From NCBI GenBank assembly GCA_918807975.1, contig OU964923.1:23355235-23419234 (forward strand): 64,000 nt of DNA, in the 5' to 3' direction. Below the pieces are notes generated by a model. The model saw only the letters and a program-made list of their open reading frames with translations. It was not told the origin of the DNA and made no database searches. Source of the DNA: Aplidium turbinatum (Eukaryota > Chordata > Ascidiacea > Aplousobranchia > Polyclinidae). This document shows, one piece after another, positions 1 to 11,100 of the stretch. Within the stretch, counting starts at the first letter, position 1; each line of letters starts with the position of its first letter. Both the position numbers and the translations under genes were made by a program.

Positions 1-1
1 C

Positions 2-1471
2 AGGAGTGTCAGAAACCAAATTAGCAATCGTTTGTGCAGCTGTTCTAACACAAGCTGCTTGCAACAAAGTCAAACGAGTTCCCTTAAAGGGCGAAGCTGC
101 CATCAAGGCCATAACACGATTTTTAAAGAAGACAAATGGCATATTATTACCATCGTAACCAATCAAGGCCGCCTTATCGAAGAACGTCCTACTATTTTGG
201 TATTCAAAAAAGCAATCCTGCTGTTGAGAACTCGATTTAGCGGGAGAAGACAAGCTATATCCCTTAAGGGGCTGAGTGGGCTCAGTCACATGCACAGCCT
301 GATCACGATCCTCAAACACGTTATAATCAGGAGACACGATACGCCTCTCACAACCACCCAAATTACGTGTAGCTGGGCGATCAGCAACTAGCGGCGCAGA
401 AAACTTTGAAGGGGGCAAAGCATTACTGCTAATGGCGGCCCCGTGACCTGTACGCTCTGGGGGAGGAGTTCGGTTGTAATTTGCAGACCTTGGCTCTACA
501 GCCTTCGGAAGACCCTTAGCCGCAGCCCTGAGACCTCCTGAAACAGCTTGAAAAGATGTGGATTGTACTGGTCCACTTACAGATTGAACAGGCGTCTGGA
601 AAAGGTTATGTAAATTAAACTGTGATTGATGTTCACTTCTGGAATGCCTAGAAGATCCCTTCTTAGAGCTACGCCGGGAGCCCACCTCTGATCGATATTC
701 AGCTAATGCCACTTCCTTACGTTGTTCAGCCCTCAACTGAGCGTCTTTGAGTGCGAACTCAGCAGCTCTCGCTTCGGCTTTCGCGGCAGCCTCAGTTCGT
801 ACGGCCTCAGCTCTCGCGGCGGCCTCAGCAGCTCTCGCTTCGGCCTCAGCTCTCGCGGCAGCCTCAGCTCGTATGGCCTCAGCTCTCGCGGCAGCCTCAG
901 TTCGTATGGCCTCAGCTCTCATGGCAGCCTCAGCAGCTCTCGCTTCGGCTTCGGCTTGTATCTGGAGCTCCTCTCGTCTTAGCTGTAAGTTAATTTGTGC
1001 CACTATCCGTGACGAGCTCTCAGACATCCTAGTGCTTACATTTGAGGCGCTATCTTCAGGATGTATGTCAGCATCCAACCTATCTGAGAACTCACTTTCT
1101 TTTTGTTGGAAGTTATTTTTTAACGAGTTAAATTCGGGATCTACCCTATCACGAAGTTCTGCTAAGATTGCAGAGTTAAAAATTTTACTCAAGAGAGCAT
1201 GGAAATGCCGTAATTCCTCTTCTAAAGTAGATAAGTTAGATCGAAAAATTAACAGTTCCTGCTTATCACTCAAAGAACCTAGGGCCACAGAAAGTTTCCC
1301 AATTTGAGTCAAAATATCCCGTCTAAGATGCCGGGCCTCTCGAACTGACTTAGCCTCATCGTTATTGGGTCCCTCCCCAGAATGGCCTGCCCGACCGCAA
1401 AGAACATCATCAGGCTTAAACTCAGTCGAGTCTACGGCGGTCGAGTCCTTGTCGCCACCGAGTGTAGACAT
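2..1471 (-). CDS. gag-like protein of the LTR element (partial, open to window edge)
   Basis: One minus-strand frame stays open from an ATG at 1471 to the window edge, at least 490 codons. The protein starts MSTLGGDKDSTAVDS. A charged, leucine-rich coiled-coil region follows, then a run of Ala-Glu-Ala-Arg type repeats encoded by about six ~30-bp units at 745-965, then an S/P/Q-rich linker. Last comes a hydrophobic block containing GYDGNNMPFVFFKN, which resembles capsid-type regions of BEL/Pao Gag. No zinc knuckle is reached. In this family Gag forms the particle that packages element RNA. The plus-strand frames over 722-1307 are shadows of the alanine-rich repeat. The retroelement call is firm in kind and moderate for the exact family. 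Confidence 0.65.
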   Translation of the reverse strand, partial: MSTLGGDKDSTAVDSTEFKPDDVLCGRAGHSGEGPNNDEAKSVREARHLRRDILTQIGKLSVALGSLSDKQELLIFRSNLSTLEEELRHFHALLSKIFNSAILAELRDRVDPEFNSLKNNFQQKESEFSDRLDADIHPEDSASNVSTRMSESSSRIVAQINLQLRREELQIQAEAEARAAEAAMRAEAIRTEAAARAEAIRAEAAARAEAEARAAEAAARAEAVRTEAAAKAEARAAEFALKDAQLRAEQRKEVALAEYRSEVGSRRSSKKGSSRHSRSEHQSQFNLHNLFQTPVQSVSGPVQSTSFQAVSGGLRAAAKGLPKAVEPRSANYNRTPPPERTGHGAAISSNALPPSKFSAPLVADRPATRNLGGCERRIVSPDYNVFEDRDQAVHVTEPTQPLKGYSLSSPAKSSSQQQDCFFEYQNSRTFFDKAALIGYDGNNMPFVFFKNRVMALMAASPFKGTRLTLLQAACVRTAAQTIANLVSDTP

Positions 1472-1929
1472 ATTAAATGTTGGGGCTAAATTAACAATTA
1501 AAAAAATTAAGTTACACAAACACACAAAATTATTAGGCTACAGTAGTTATAAAAAACTTAACTGCCAAGACCGTAAAAAATACAAAAAAGAATTTAAATG
1601 CACGATACCGTAGCTGTACGAGTATGTGAAGTCCAAACGTCCACAAAACTTGCTTGGATTCTTCCACTTGAATCTTCAAGCACAGATGGATTGCCTTTAA
1701 TCTTCTTTCTTGCCAATGAATGTCAAAGTTATTTTTCTTCTGTACCAAACTGAGAAGAAATGTCTTTACTTTTTAGCTTAAAGTTCTTCAGTTGCCTACC
1801 GAGAAGAAATGTCTTTAATTTTCTTTGCTTCTTTAGACTACCAACCAATAAGATCTTCTTTTATTATTTCTTTGCTTCTAAGTGCTTCTTGGCCTACCAA
1901 CTAACTAACTTCGTCTTTTATTTTTTTTA

Positions 1930-2108
1930 TGGTCACAGCGGTAAACCATAATCTCTTCGTGGGAAAATTGTAACGTAAGATTCCCAAATCCGTTCGTCTG
2001 CATGCAATGACCCAAAAATAAACACACTTTCGAAACGTCTATTCAAAAGTGTATTCCAGTAAAATTAGCCCGAGGCTATCGAAATGACTGGTGCAACGCC
2101 GTACACCT
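1930..2108 (-). repeat. candidate 5' LTR of the gag-bearing element
   Basis: This ~179-bp block matches the solo LTR at 54731-54908 along its whole length, including the shared edge TGGTCACAGCGGTAAACC. It sits about 460 bp upstream of the gag start on the minus strand, where a 5' LTR belongs. I could not find a convincing primer-binding site next to it. The alternative is an unrelated repeat that happens to lie upstream of gag. Confidence 0.5.
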
Positions 2109-3611
2109 AAAAACTGTCACTACAATACAAATTACTTGGATAAAAGACGGAACCTTTGTCCAGCTAGCAAGCACTAAGCCAACAGTTAAATGTGCGGCCA
2201 ACTTTCAAACAATCATTTTACGAATGACCAGAATAGATAGCAATATCTCAAATTCACGTATGCAGTACTGTGACGCAATAATGAAAGACAATTATGAAGT
2301 CATTCCAACAGGTGTTTAAAGCTGATGTAATATTTCCTGTTTAAACAGGCCCAAACAAGTCCAAACAGGTTTGACACAAGTCTATGAACGATGGTGCAAT
2401 TTTGGCACATTTTCTAGCAACTTCCATGACGTAATATTCAGTAGACTTGAACGGTTTTTATATGACGTTTGAATAGGTGAACCATTGTCTGGAACAACTG
2501 TCTTCAGGAGAAATCTTGCTTCTACTCTCAAGTAATCGAGTTCTGTACTACCGGACCGGTACCTAACTTTTCAAATACTTGATTGATTTTTTTAGAATGA
2601 ATTCACCTTTCAACCTGTAGCCTCCTGCTCTCCTTAGAGGTAGGCACTTTAACATAAAATATTTTATAAGACAAATTAATCATAGGCCTATATGGACCAA
2701 TCAGAAGTTACAGGAACATCATTGCAACCAATCAGAAGTTGCAAAGAAAAAAAGCAAACATTTCTGATATAAAGTAGGCTAAATTAAGTCAACGTTTTGT
2801 CGTTCACAGCTTGGTGTAGCATTTCGATGATGTAGTGTTTTTTTCTTCTGTAGGCTAAGTACCAAACAAAGTTCGAAGTAGGATCAACTCTCAGGATGAA
2901 TGCTATGGTAGCCACTTTAACAAGTAAAAATTCTGCCACTAAAATTGACTAGAATGCCACCGCCAACCAATCATAGGCTACGTTGCCTGTGACGTCATTA
3001 CGTGAACAAAATGTCTGCACGAGTGCGCTTGATTCACAGCTGATCATTCACAGATCCATTGCTGAACAACAATAATGTTGAATTACACAATTTCAGCAGT
3101 AGGGTTGTTCCAAAACTGCTACATATCGTACCAATAACAGAAATAAACTTTTTGAGATCAATTTTCTTCGCTGATTCCGAATATGCTTTCTGTTGGACCT
3201 AAAAATTCATAAAAAACACCAAAACCATATTATACTTGATTTATTTTTTAGACCTCAACTTTTATATTATCTGTATTACAACATCACTAGTTTTAGCTCA
3301 CGTTATTAAAGCTTTGGTGCCCTCCTCCCAAAAGATGATTTGCACTGTGCAGTGAAATGGGGTTTCGTTTGAAAAATTTTCGAGGCAGCTTTGGGAAGTT
3401 TTTATCGATGGTGTATGGCAACCCTGAGATTGGGCTTAGCTTAGCGTTTCCAGAAGTGAGGAAATTTCGAGGGTTTTGTGTTCTGTTCTGTAAGGAAATT
3501 TGTGAGGAAATCTTGCATTTTGAATGTTTAATGAAACTTAAAGCCTATTTTGATTTATTTTATAGAAAAGAAGCATACCGTACATTCAATAATAGTTTGC
3601 TATTATTCTTC
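2109..3611. other. no gene seen
   Basis: AT-rich sequence with short open frames that show no recognisable protein signature. It contains several CCAAT words (about 2697, 2729 and 2967) and a TGACGTCA word near 2991, which could be promoter-like, but no gene start follows that I can support. Confidence 0.5.
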
Positions 3612-4119
3612 ATAACCTAGAAGACGAAATAAAATCATTAACCAGGTCTTTGTGTGGAGATTTTCTGGAATTGGCATACATGCGAAGCGTTGATTCATTG
3701 CTCGTATATGTAACAAATGCACAAATTTTCGTTTTATTAGACAAGTGTATGTAGGTACAAAAGCAAAATGCACTACTTAGACTTGGAGTATTGAAAATGA
3801 CGTAGGAAAATACCACAAAGACGTGAAGTTGTTCTTAACTCACTGTTGTGATTTTCTTATTAAAGCAGTGAAGCAAGTTTTAACAAGATTTGCTAGTGTA
3901 AACGAGTTTTCTTTTCTTTCATGCTTATCTCCAACTGTTACATTTAATCTGGAAGTAGCTTTATTGTCTGCTGTTTATGAAAAGTTGCCATTTTTAAGTA
4001 AAGTGGCAAAATTGGAAAACGTTGATGCAGAATGGAGAGCACATGCACTGCATGGACAATTAGGTCCAAGCACGATTTTCAGCACATACTGGCAAACAGT
4101 ACCTAGGCTACTGTACTAG
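3612..4119 (+). mobile_element. hAT-type transposase fragment (relic)
   Basis: Two adjacent plus-strand stretches read like the C-terminal half of a ZBED/hAT-type transposase. At 3616-3750 a frame gives EDEIKSLTRSLCGDFLELAYM and stops. At 3823-4119 another frame gives CDFLIKAVKQVLTRFASV, then LENVDAEWRAHA and STYWQTV, the 'rows of leucines then L-D-x-x-W-R' pattern of that family. The open stretch is far shorter than a full transposase and is broken, so this is a dead fragment. It ends just before the fold-back element. The assignment is by remembered family pattern only. Confidence 0.4.
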
Positions 4120-4139
4120 TGCTTATACGACTATTAGGT

Positions 4140-4770
4140 GCTGGTATGGATGCAACCTAGTTCGTACCATGAACAGTTCAGACTGTCAGTTCGTACCTTG
4201 AAAAGATTGAGAGAAAAAATTAAAAAAAGCCGAAGTTGCTGATCGCAGTTTCCGCAATCATTTTAAAAATTTCCCTCTGAAAAAATCGAGAGAAAAAATA
4301 GCTCAAAACCGAAGTCCGCTGATCGCAGTTTCCGCTAACCCTAATTCTAACCATAGAGTAATCTATGCTCTAACCCTCGCTGATTGCAGTTTCCACAAAC
4401 ATTTTTCCGCAGTTTCCGCTAACCTTTACCCTAACTATAGAGTAATCTATGCTCTAACCCTCGCTGATCGCAGTTCCAGCAAACATTTTCCTGCAGTTTC
4501 CGCTTACCCTAACTCTAACCATAGAGTAATCTATGCTCTAACCCTAACCCTTGCTGATCGCAGTTTTTGCAAACATTTTTCCGCAGTTTCACAGTTTCCG
4601 CTAACCGCAGTTTCCGCTAACCCTAACCCTCGAGTTTGTTTCAAATTGTTTGGGGAAATTCCAATCAGCGACTTCGGTTTTTTTTTTTTTTCTCTCGATC
4701 TTTTCAGTGTACAAACTGACTGTACGAATGGTTCAAGGTACGAACTAGGTTGCACCCAGATATGCCTTTG
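4140..4770. mobile_element. fold-back element with long terminal inverted repeats
   Basis: The left arm (about 4141-4250) and right arm (about 4660-4765) are inverted copies. Both read inward as TGCAACCTAGTTCGTACC, then a GAAAAGAT-GAGAGAAAAA stretch, then GCCGAAGT-GCTGAT. The interior is tandem repeat (separate entry). No protein is encoded. The element abuts or interrupts a minus-strand hAT gene fragment on its right. This is typical of fold-back or satellite-bearing nonautonomous elements; the superfamily is unknown and no clear target duplication was found. Confidence 0.65.
4300..4630. repeat. 84-bp tandem repeat containing CTAACCCT words
   Basis: The word ATAGAGTAATCTATGCTC recurs at 4353, 4437 and 4521, exactly 84 bp apart. 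It lies between CTAACCCTAA-like words and CTGATCGCAGTTTCCGC. The TAACCC content resembles telomeric repeat, but the spacing shows a minisatellite inside the fold-back element. Confidence 0.8.
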
Positions 4771-5555
4771 TCACTGGTATCAAGTTGATGCAAGCTTGAG
4801 AATGGGAAAAGTTCTCGTCTAGCTAAATTTTGTTGATACACCACGAGCTTATTATTGAACCTTGACAGTGCCAATTTCACCTTGATTAGATTTACTTCGT
4901 TATCCTGAAGGGATGAATTCAATTTATTAAATTTAGAAAATATTTCTGATAAGTAGGCGATATCATATTCATTTCTCACAACCAGAACATCATTTGCAAG
5001 GCCATGGTCACAACTCTGTAGAAATTCCATGACAGTTTCAAACAGCGAATAAAATCGTGCGAGGTAATTTCCCTTGGAAAGCCATCGTACTTCGGTGTAG
5101 AGTAGCAAGCGCTCAAAAGCTTCATCATTCTCATTGCACAATTGTTTGAATAAGCGTGTGTTCAGAACGTGCGCTTTAATTTTATTCACTGCTTTGATGA
5201 CAGTCTTCGAAGATAGATTAAGATGAGCGCTCGATGAAAATACTCTCGGTTTTGCATAATCGCAGTGCTTCAAAGTAAGTCATGTGATAGGACTTCAACA
5301 AACTTGTAAGGCACTGCAAACTGCGAAGCGACATTGCCAACATAATTGCCACAATATTTGCCACAGAGCTCTTAGAGTCATCGTCTTCTATTGTAATATC
5401 TTTGAAGCAAAACATGACAAAATGCTTTGCAATCCTCTTCTTGTAACTGCCCCAATTTACTCTCAGCACCCTTCAACTGCCCACTTTATAGCCAGCGTCC
5501 CCTTCACAGTCGCCAACGCCCCAGGGGGCGCTGGTGCCCACTTTGGGAACCACTG
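4704..5555 (-). mobile_element. hAT transposon fragment, ZBED5-like transposase
   Basis: On the minus strand, 4704-5273 encodes a ~180-residue stretch of a ZBED5/Buster-like hAT transposase, including LLYTEVRWLSKGNYLARFY, FETVMEFL and a downstream leucine-rich helix region. The upstream part (5218-5469) lies in another frame, so the gene is broken. The right end is a hAT-like terminus, CAGTGGTTCCCAAAGTGGGC read on the minus strand and ending at 5555. The left end is lost at the fold-back element. In the family this protein cuts and pastes the element; here it is a relic. Confidence 0.7.
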
Positions 5556-6896
5556 GTTTAGGTAGTCAGTTTCCATGTTTAAATTCCCATAATTATGGAA
5601 ATGAAATAGTTTATATTATGTCAGCTGAGTCAGCGAGCGCCATCTGTACAAGGTACAAATGGAATAATAAATATTAAAAAATATAAATGCCTTAATGCTA
5701 ATGCTTTAAATAAGTTGCAAAATTCTAATTTGTAAAGGTGGCAGTTTATTTGACACTCCGTGCCAACTTGAAACAGTTGTTTCTATATATATACATACAA
5801 CTAGGTTTTAGCTTGTGAATTATTTGTTAGAAAAGAATGTATATATATCACTTTAATTAATCACGTGCTATAATTCTCTAAATAAACAGATGCCCTTGTG
5901 GGATTTTGATACTGTCCCCACGCAGACAACTAGGCCTGCATTTTAATCATAAAAGGTTTTTGATAGCGATATAATGAAACTAGGTTTAACTTTGCTGATC
6001 ACTCCACTGAATAATCCTTCTAATTTCTTTAAATAGATGCCATTTTGGAGAACTTCTGTCTCCACACATAATGATACTTCACGTAATCAATGCACCGAAT
6101 CGGTTATACTAAAGTAAAATAGTCAAGTAAAATCATTGATTAAATGTATACCACTTAAAGGAATATATCAAATAAATGTATCAAGATTATTTTTTGCTTG
6201 CATACTCTTAAAATTGTCTTCAGCCAGATGTTTGGAAGCAAAGCAAGGGAGTCCCATGACAAACGTTTACCGGTTAAGCAAAAGGAGAAGGTTCTTTATT
6301 TCTTTTGCATGGCTATCTGCCATTTGCAACAGCAAAGCACATAAGGTTGCCAGACAGATGTATGCAGTCACATGAAAAACAAGCAACTGCAATCTCGTGA
6401 TGTATTCTTAGCACGAGACATCACGTTGCAAAAATCTAGACTTAGCACAGCTGGACTTCATTAAGACGAAATAATTCGATAATGCACTTGACAGTTAAAC
6501 CATCACACTTGGGGGTGTGGACCATCCATTATGTGGCAATTTTGCCATTACTGGTTTAGCTAATATATTTCATATTTCTGACATATTTCTTCAATAAATA
6601 GGTAATGATCATATAAACGAAATTTTATTATTTAAAATTTCAAAAGGTGTCGCAAAAAGGTTCGTTTCCTATATAACTAGAAAAATTGTATATGTAAAAG
6701 AGTTCAATTTTTTGTAAGTTAAATATGTTCAACAAAAGTCTTTTGACAGCAGTTTGTTACTCAATTTGCTTAATCATTGTGATTTGTCAAGTCTTTGGTC
6801 AAAGTACACTCTCAGAACTTGAAATAGCACCTAAATGATTATGCAATGAAATCAACCACCATTTAAATTGCCTAACACCTCAGTGAAGGCCCCTGC
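5556..6896. other. no gene seen
   Basis: AT-rich spacer. Short open frames (for example 6136-6375 plus) have no recognisable motif. Nothing else supported. Confidence 0.5.
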
Positions 6897-7680
6897 AGCC
6901 GGGTCTGCTACTATTCGGTGAGTCCGATTCGGTGAGTCCGATTCGGTGAGAGCCTTTTTCGGTGAGAGCCCTATTCGGTGATTTTTTTGAATTTTTTTTT
7001 GAAAATTATCAGGTACCGTAGCCTAATTAAAACCCTTAACCCCAAACCCCCTAACCCAAAAACCCAAACCCCCAAAAAAAACCCAAAAAACCCCAAACCC
7101 CCAAAAAACCCCAAACCCCCAAAAAACCTCAAACCCCCAAAAAACCCCAAACCCCTAAAAAACCCCAAACCCCCAAAAAACCCCAAACCCCCAAAACACC
7201 CCAAAACCCCCAAAAACCCCAAACCCAAAAACCCCAAAACCGCAAACCCCCAAAAACCCCCAAAACCTCAAAAAAACCCCCAAACCCCCAAAAACCCCAA
7301 ACCCAAAAACCCCAACCCCCTAACCGCAAACCCCAACCCCCAAAAACCCCCAACCCCAAAAACCCCCAACCCCAAAAACCCCCAACCCCAAAAACCCTCA
7401 ACCCCAAACCCCCAACCCCAAAAAACCACAACCCCAAAAACCCCCAAACCCCAAAAACTCCCATACCCCCTAACCCCAAAAACCCCCAACCCCAAAAACC
7501 CCTAACCCCTATCCCCTAACCCCTATCCCCTATCCCCTAACCCTATAACGGCAATGATAATTAGGCTACGGCGCGCAATAATTTAAAAAAAAAAACTCAC
7601 CGAATAGGGCTCTCACCGAAAAAGGCTCTCACCGAAAAAGGCTCTCACCGAATCGGACTCACCGAATCGGGCCATTCCGC
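6897..7680. mobile_element. fold-back element with ATTCGGTGAG-repeat termini
   Basis: The left side (6897-6990) is built of repeated ATTCGGTGAG words that end in a T-rich tract. The right side (about 7590-7680) carries the inverse, CTCACCGAAT words after an A-rich tract. Between them is a long C-rich array (separate entry). A related inverted arm occurs alone at 10190-10304 and ends in the same GGGTCTGCTACTATTCGG sequence as the left edge here. The element is nonautonomous, codes for no protein, and its superfamily is unknown. Confidence 0.7.
7020..7550. repeat. C-rich telomere-like array (CCCCAAA / CCCCTAA words)
   Basis: About 530 bp of degenerate CCCCAAAAA, CCCCTAACC and CCCTATCC units. 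The long open frames on both strands here (proline/lysine or glycine/phenylalanine/leucine repeats) are products of the repeat, not genes. The array fills the interior of the fold-back element. Confidence 0.9.
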
Positions 7681-8090
7681 CTGCAGCCTGCATAGTTTGT
7701 ACTTGAAAGACAGACTTTGCATGCTGTATGTCAATGTCATTGATGCTCTGTGATCTGCATGTCTGCTGTTATCACCAGCATTGATTGCATATTTGAAGCT
7801 CACAAAAAAATACAATGGAAGTGGTGTGTATGATAGAGTTGCACAAGGAAAATTTTACATAGCTTAACCCATTTCTAATTTCATTTTTGTTTTTAGAACA
7901 CTGTAATTGCATACTGTACCTATTTATTACAACAAAAAGTAAGCTAGTAATGCACAGTGTATAAATTTACTCCATTATTGGTTTGTGAATGGTGCCAGCC
8001 TACCATTTGCCAGTTGAATGTATCAATAAAGCATCCGGATTATCTTGATTTTACAAGATTGTGAATTCAGACACTGCAAACAATTCAGTT

Positions 8091-8114
8091 ATGATGCCAT
8101 CCCAATATCAGCAG
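8091..8114 (+). CDS. RASA1: candidate first coding exon of RASA1 (MMPSQYQQ)
   Basis: ATG ATG followed by six codons ends at CAG and is directly followed by a good donor, GTAAGC. It is in phase 0 and so joins the acidic exon at 11166, also phase 0, to give MMPSQYQQ-DHFDEESYDH. No other in-phase ATG exon with a good donor was noticed nearby. Transcript data are needed; a different or non-coding upstream exon is possible. Confidence 0.5.
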
Positions 8115-11100
8115 GTAAGCTCCTTTTTCAGAGTAGTACAAAATAAGATTTATGATTCTTTGTATGACTGTGGTAGCCAACTGAATAAGGCTAACACATT
8201 AGGTCCTGGGTTGAAATATTTTATGTAGAAAGCTTTTTCCTGAGAGTGTTATTAAGCAATTATGTGGTGGTCTTATTCCTGGTTGCTTTTTCAATCGACT
8301 TCATGGCTTTTGCAAGCCTGCACATAAGGTTTTGGAAAACCTAGCTTCAAATGTGCTTTCTTTTGAAGATAAAACGTTAAAATCGTGCAGAAAAAAATAG
8401 TCGCTAACGTTAAAATCTTTAACTTTAACGTCGCTAAACGTTAAAATCGTGCAGAAAAAAATAGAAAATTATCGGGTATTGTAGCCTACTATTTATCATT
8501 GCCGTTTTTACATCGCTTCAACGTTGAAATCGTGCAGAAAAAATAGAAATAAAATGTTTGAACAATTAAATGAAAATTTGTCATGTCAGTTCAGTTGAGT
8601 TGTTTTTATTTGTGACCATCATATCAAAAACAATACACGTCAACATAGCAAAGGTCAAGAAAAAGGTAGAAGCGACAAAACGCGAACGTTAAAACGTGCT
8701 TGTGACCGAAGTAAGTGATTGAGTTGAAAGAAATTTGGCACGGCGCAACACCTTCAGAAAAATTTAAGATATGAATGGAAAATAAAAAAAAGATGTATGT
8801 TACAAAAAAAAAATCATGTTGATGTCTATAAGTTATTACTTTTGAATAGTTAAAATGATTACCGGTAGTTTGGATCAACAAATGTGTGGCCTACAGCTTG
8901 GATTAAAAGGGAATTATCGGGTACCGTAGCGGCGTAGCCTAGTTATCCCGACCAGTAAAAATTTGTTCCAAGAACCCAGTTAGCCTAACAGTTCATTTTT
9001 ACATTGTAGTAACAGATAACCAAATGTGTGGCCTATCGTTTTAACGTCGCTAAACGTTGAAATACCGTAGCCTAGTTATCCCGACCAGCAGCAATTGCCG
9101 TTTCTACATCGTTTTAACGTCGCTAAACGTCGAAATCGTGTAGAAAAGAGAACTTTAGCTGACGAGGATACGCAATACGCATACTAGGATATTCCATAAT
9201 ATCGTTTTTTTTATAGTTGAAATTATCGAAGCTTTAGATGAGTGGGGTTTAGACCTAACCATTGAGATCTTAAAACTAAAAAGCGAATTAAATTTATTTT
9301 TAAACTATTAATGTTTGCTCAGATAAAATTGACATGTATCCTGCGTCGCCTTCTGCATGCAAACTTAGAATATATTAGAATCCTTAGCTATTACAAAATT
9401 CTAAATCCAACGACGCCTTCTGTTTATTTAGGTAGAGAATTTTGTATTTTATTCCACAATATCGTTTCTTTTATAGTTGAAATTCTCGAAGCTTTAGATG
9501 GGTGGGGTTTAGACATAACCACTGAGATCTTAAATCATATTTATGACACCGGAAAGACCCTAGTGATATGGTACGTTCCATATTCATAACTTTATCAAAG
9601 AAAACCGGAGCAACAGAATGCTCACTCCACAGAACAATTAGCCTTGTGAATCACCTAACAAACATCTTACTCCGAATCATGATGATGAGATTGAGACCAA
9701 AACTACAATCGGAAATTTCAACAGCACAGTTTTTATTTGTTCCAGACAAAGGGACCACAAAAGGAATTTTTACATTAAAAATGATAACAGAGAGATGTAT
9801 GTCCGATTCTTCTGTTTATTTAGAGAATTTTGTATTTTATTCCACAATATCGCTTCTTTTGCATTCTTGCATTTTATCCAGTGTTTACCTTTGAGTGCCT
9901 TCCCAGACGGCAAAATCCGTCATTTTTACATTGATTCAACGTCTGCAGACGTTCGAATCAATGTAAAAATGACGAATTTTGTTGTCTGGGTTTGTTCAAA
10001 ATATGTGTTTTACATCAAAACAACAGTTTTCATGATTAACAATAGGGGTTAATGATATAGAGTCTCAGCGAAAACGTGTCAACTAAAAAAAAAACAGTTG
10101 CCAAATAGCGTTTGCCATAAAAGATGAAATTAAAACCTAAGTGGCAGTTTAGAGCAAACCTATAATTTTTAAATAATCAATTTTTAAAATTAATAATAAT
10201 TTTTAAAAAAAATTTCAAAAAATCTCCGAATAGGGAACTCTCCGAAAAAGGCTGTCTCCGAATAGGGAACTCTCCGAATCGGACTCGCCGAATAGTAGCA
10301 GACCCATTATATCAAGTATTGGGAGTTCCTATTTTTACATGTTAAAGCAATGTCTTCTTTATTCTGCACAAATTTTCTGTTTGACCTTGTTCAACAGGGA
10401 CTATACTGGTCAGTATGGACTATGGAAGTTAATATTTTGGACTTAAGTTGTGTTGTATTTTATCTTACTAATCATGAGATACAAAAACAGCTGGAAAATA
10501 GTTGCATAGTTAAAAACACAGTTCTGGGTAGAAATACTAGTCGTACATCATGTGAAATGGAGTTAAAGGTTCAGACGGCCTGAAACCAAGACACCTTTTT
10601 GCACAGGCTGCTACACTTCTATTGAATCTGATAACTAAAACATTTTTGCAGCTAGTTGGGAAGACCATTAACGGAAAGCAGAGTGGTGACCGACCACTTG
10701 GCTTCCTTATTTTATTACTGATACCAATATCTGTCCTACTGGCATGTCTTTGACAAGATGGGGATTGTGCACCTTAATCGTATTTGCGATATCTACTCTA
10801 CGTGGGTGCCAGACTGTTTTTCATAACACTGCACCAATTGAGAATGTGATCCTAAAGAACTGATTGCAGACCATATTTTTAATCACTGCACAATCTTTAT
10901 TACCCTTAATTATGCAGAACGTCTAGACACCTTGATGACAAGGTCAAAGATTGGCTATTCTCCAATAGCTTCTCAGGATAGTTCAGGCACACAGTAACAT
11001 TTTGAAGTAGTAATAGTATATACTCCTGGCACCAGCAGCTCAAAGAACTAAAAACGTGGACTCACTTAGGTACGGTTGTACTAGTGTACTTCATTCTTTC

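Larger units (their letters stand above)
1..2108 (-). mobile_element. LTR retrotransposon, probably BEL/Pao, 5' part only
   Basis: The element reads on the minus strand and leaves the window at position 1, so only its 5' LTR candidate (1930-2108), leader (1472-1929) and gag region are visible. The family is inferred from the gag architecture: an N-terminal coiled-coil region, an alanine/glutamate-rich helical repeat, and a C-terminal block like the BEL-type capsid region. Reverse transcriptase, which would settle the family, lies outside. A related LTR-like sequence stands alone at 54731-54908, so the family has several copies. The two LTR copies agree at roughly 85 percent by eye, which suggests the family is not very recent. 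What is visible looks whole. Confidence 0.6.

Noticed and set aside
722-1307. Three overlapping plus-strand frames rich in Ser/Leu or Ala/Ser
   Set aside because: Shadows of the alanine-rich repeat encoded by the continuous minus-strand gag frame.
6971-7505. Long open frames on both strands with (NPKPPK)n or (GGLGFF)n proteins
   Set aside because: They are translations of the C-rich simple repeat; all three frames give periodic low-complexity peptides.
4300-7550. True chromosome end because of TAACCC and CCCCTAA repeats
   Set aside because: The arrays are short, degenerate, enclosed by inverted arms and followed by a complete host gene, so this is internal DNA.
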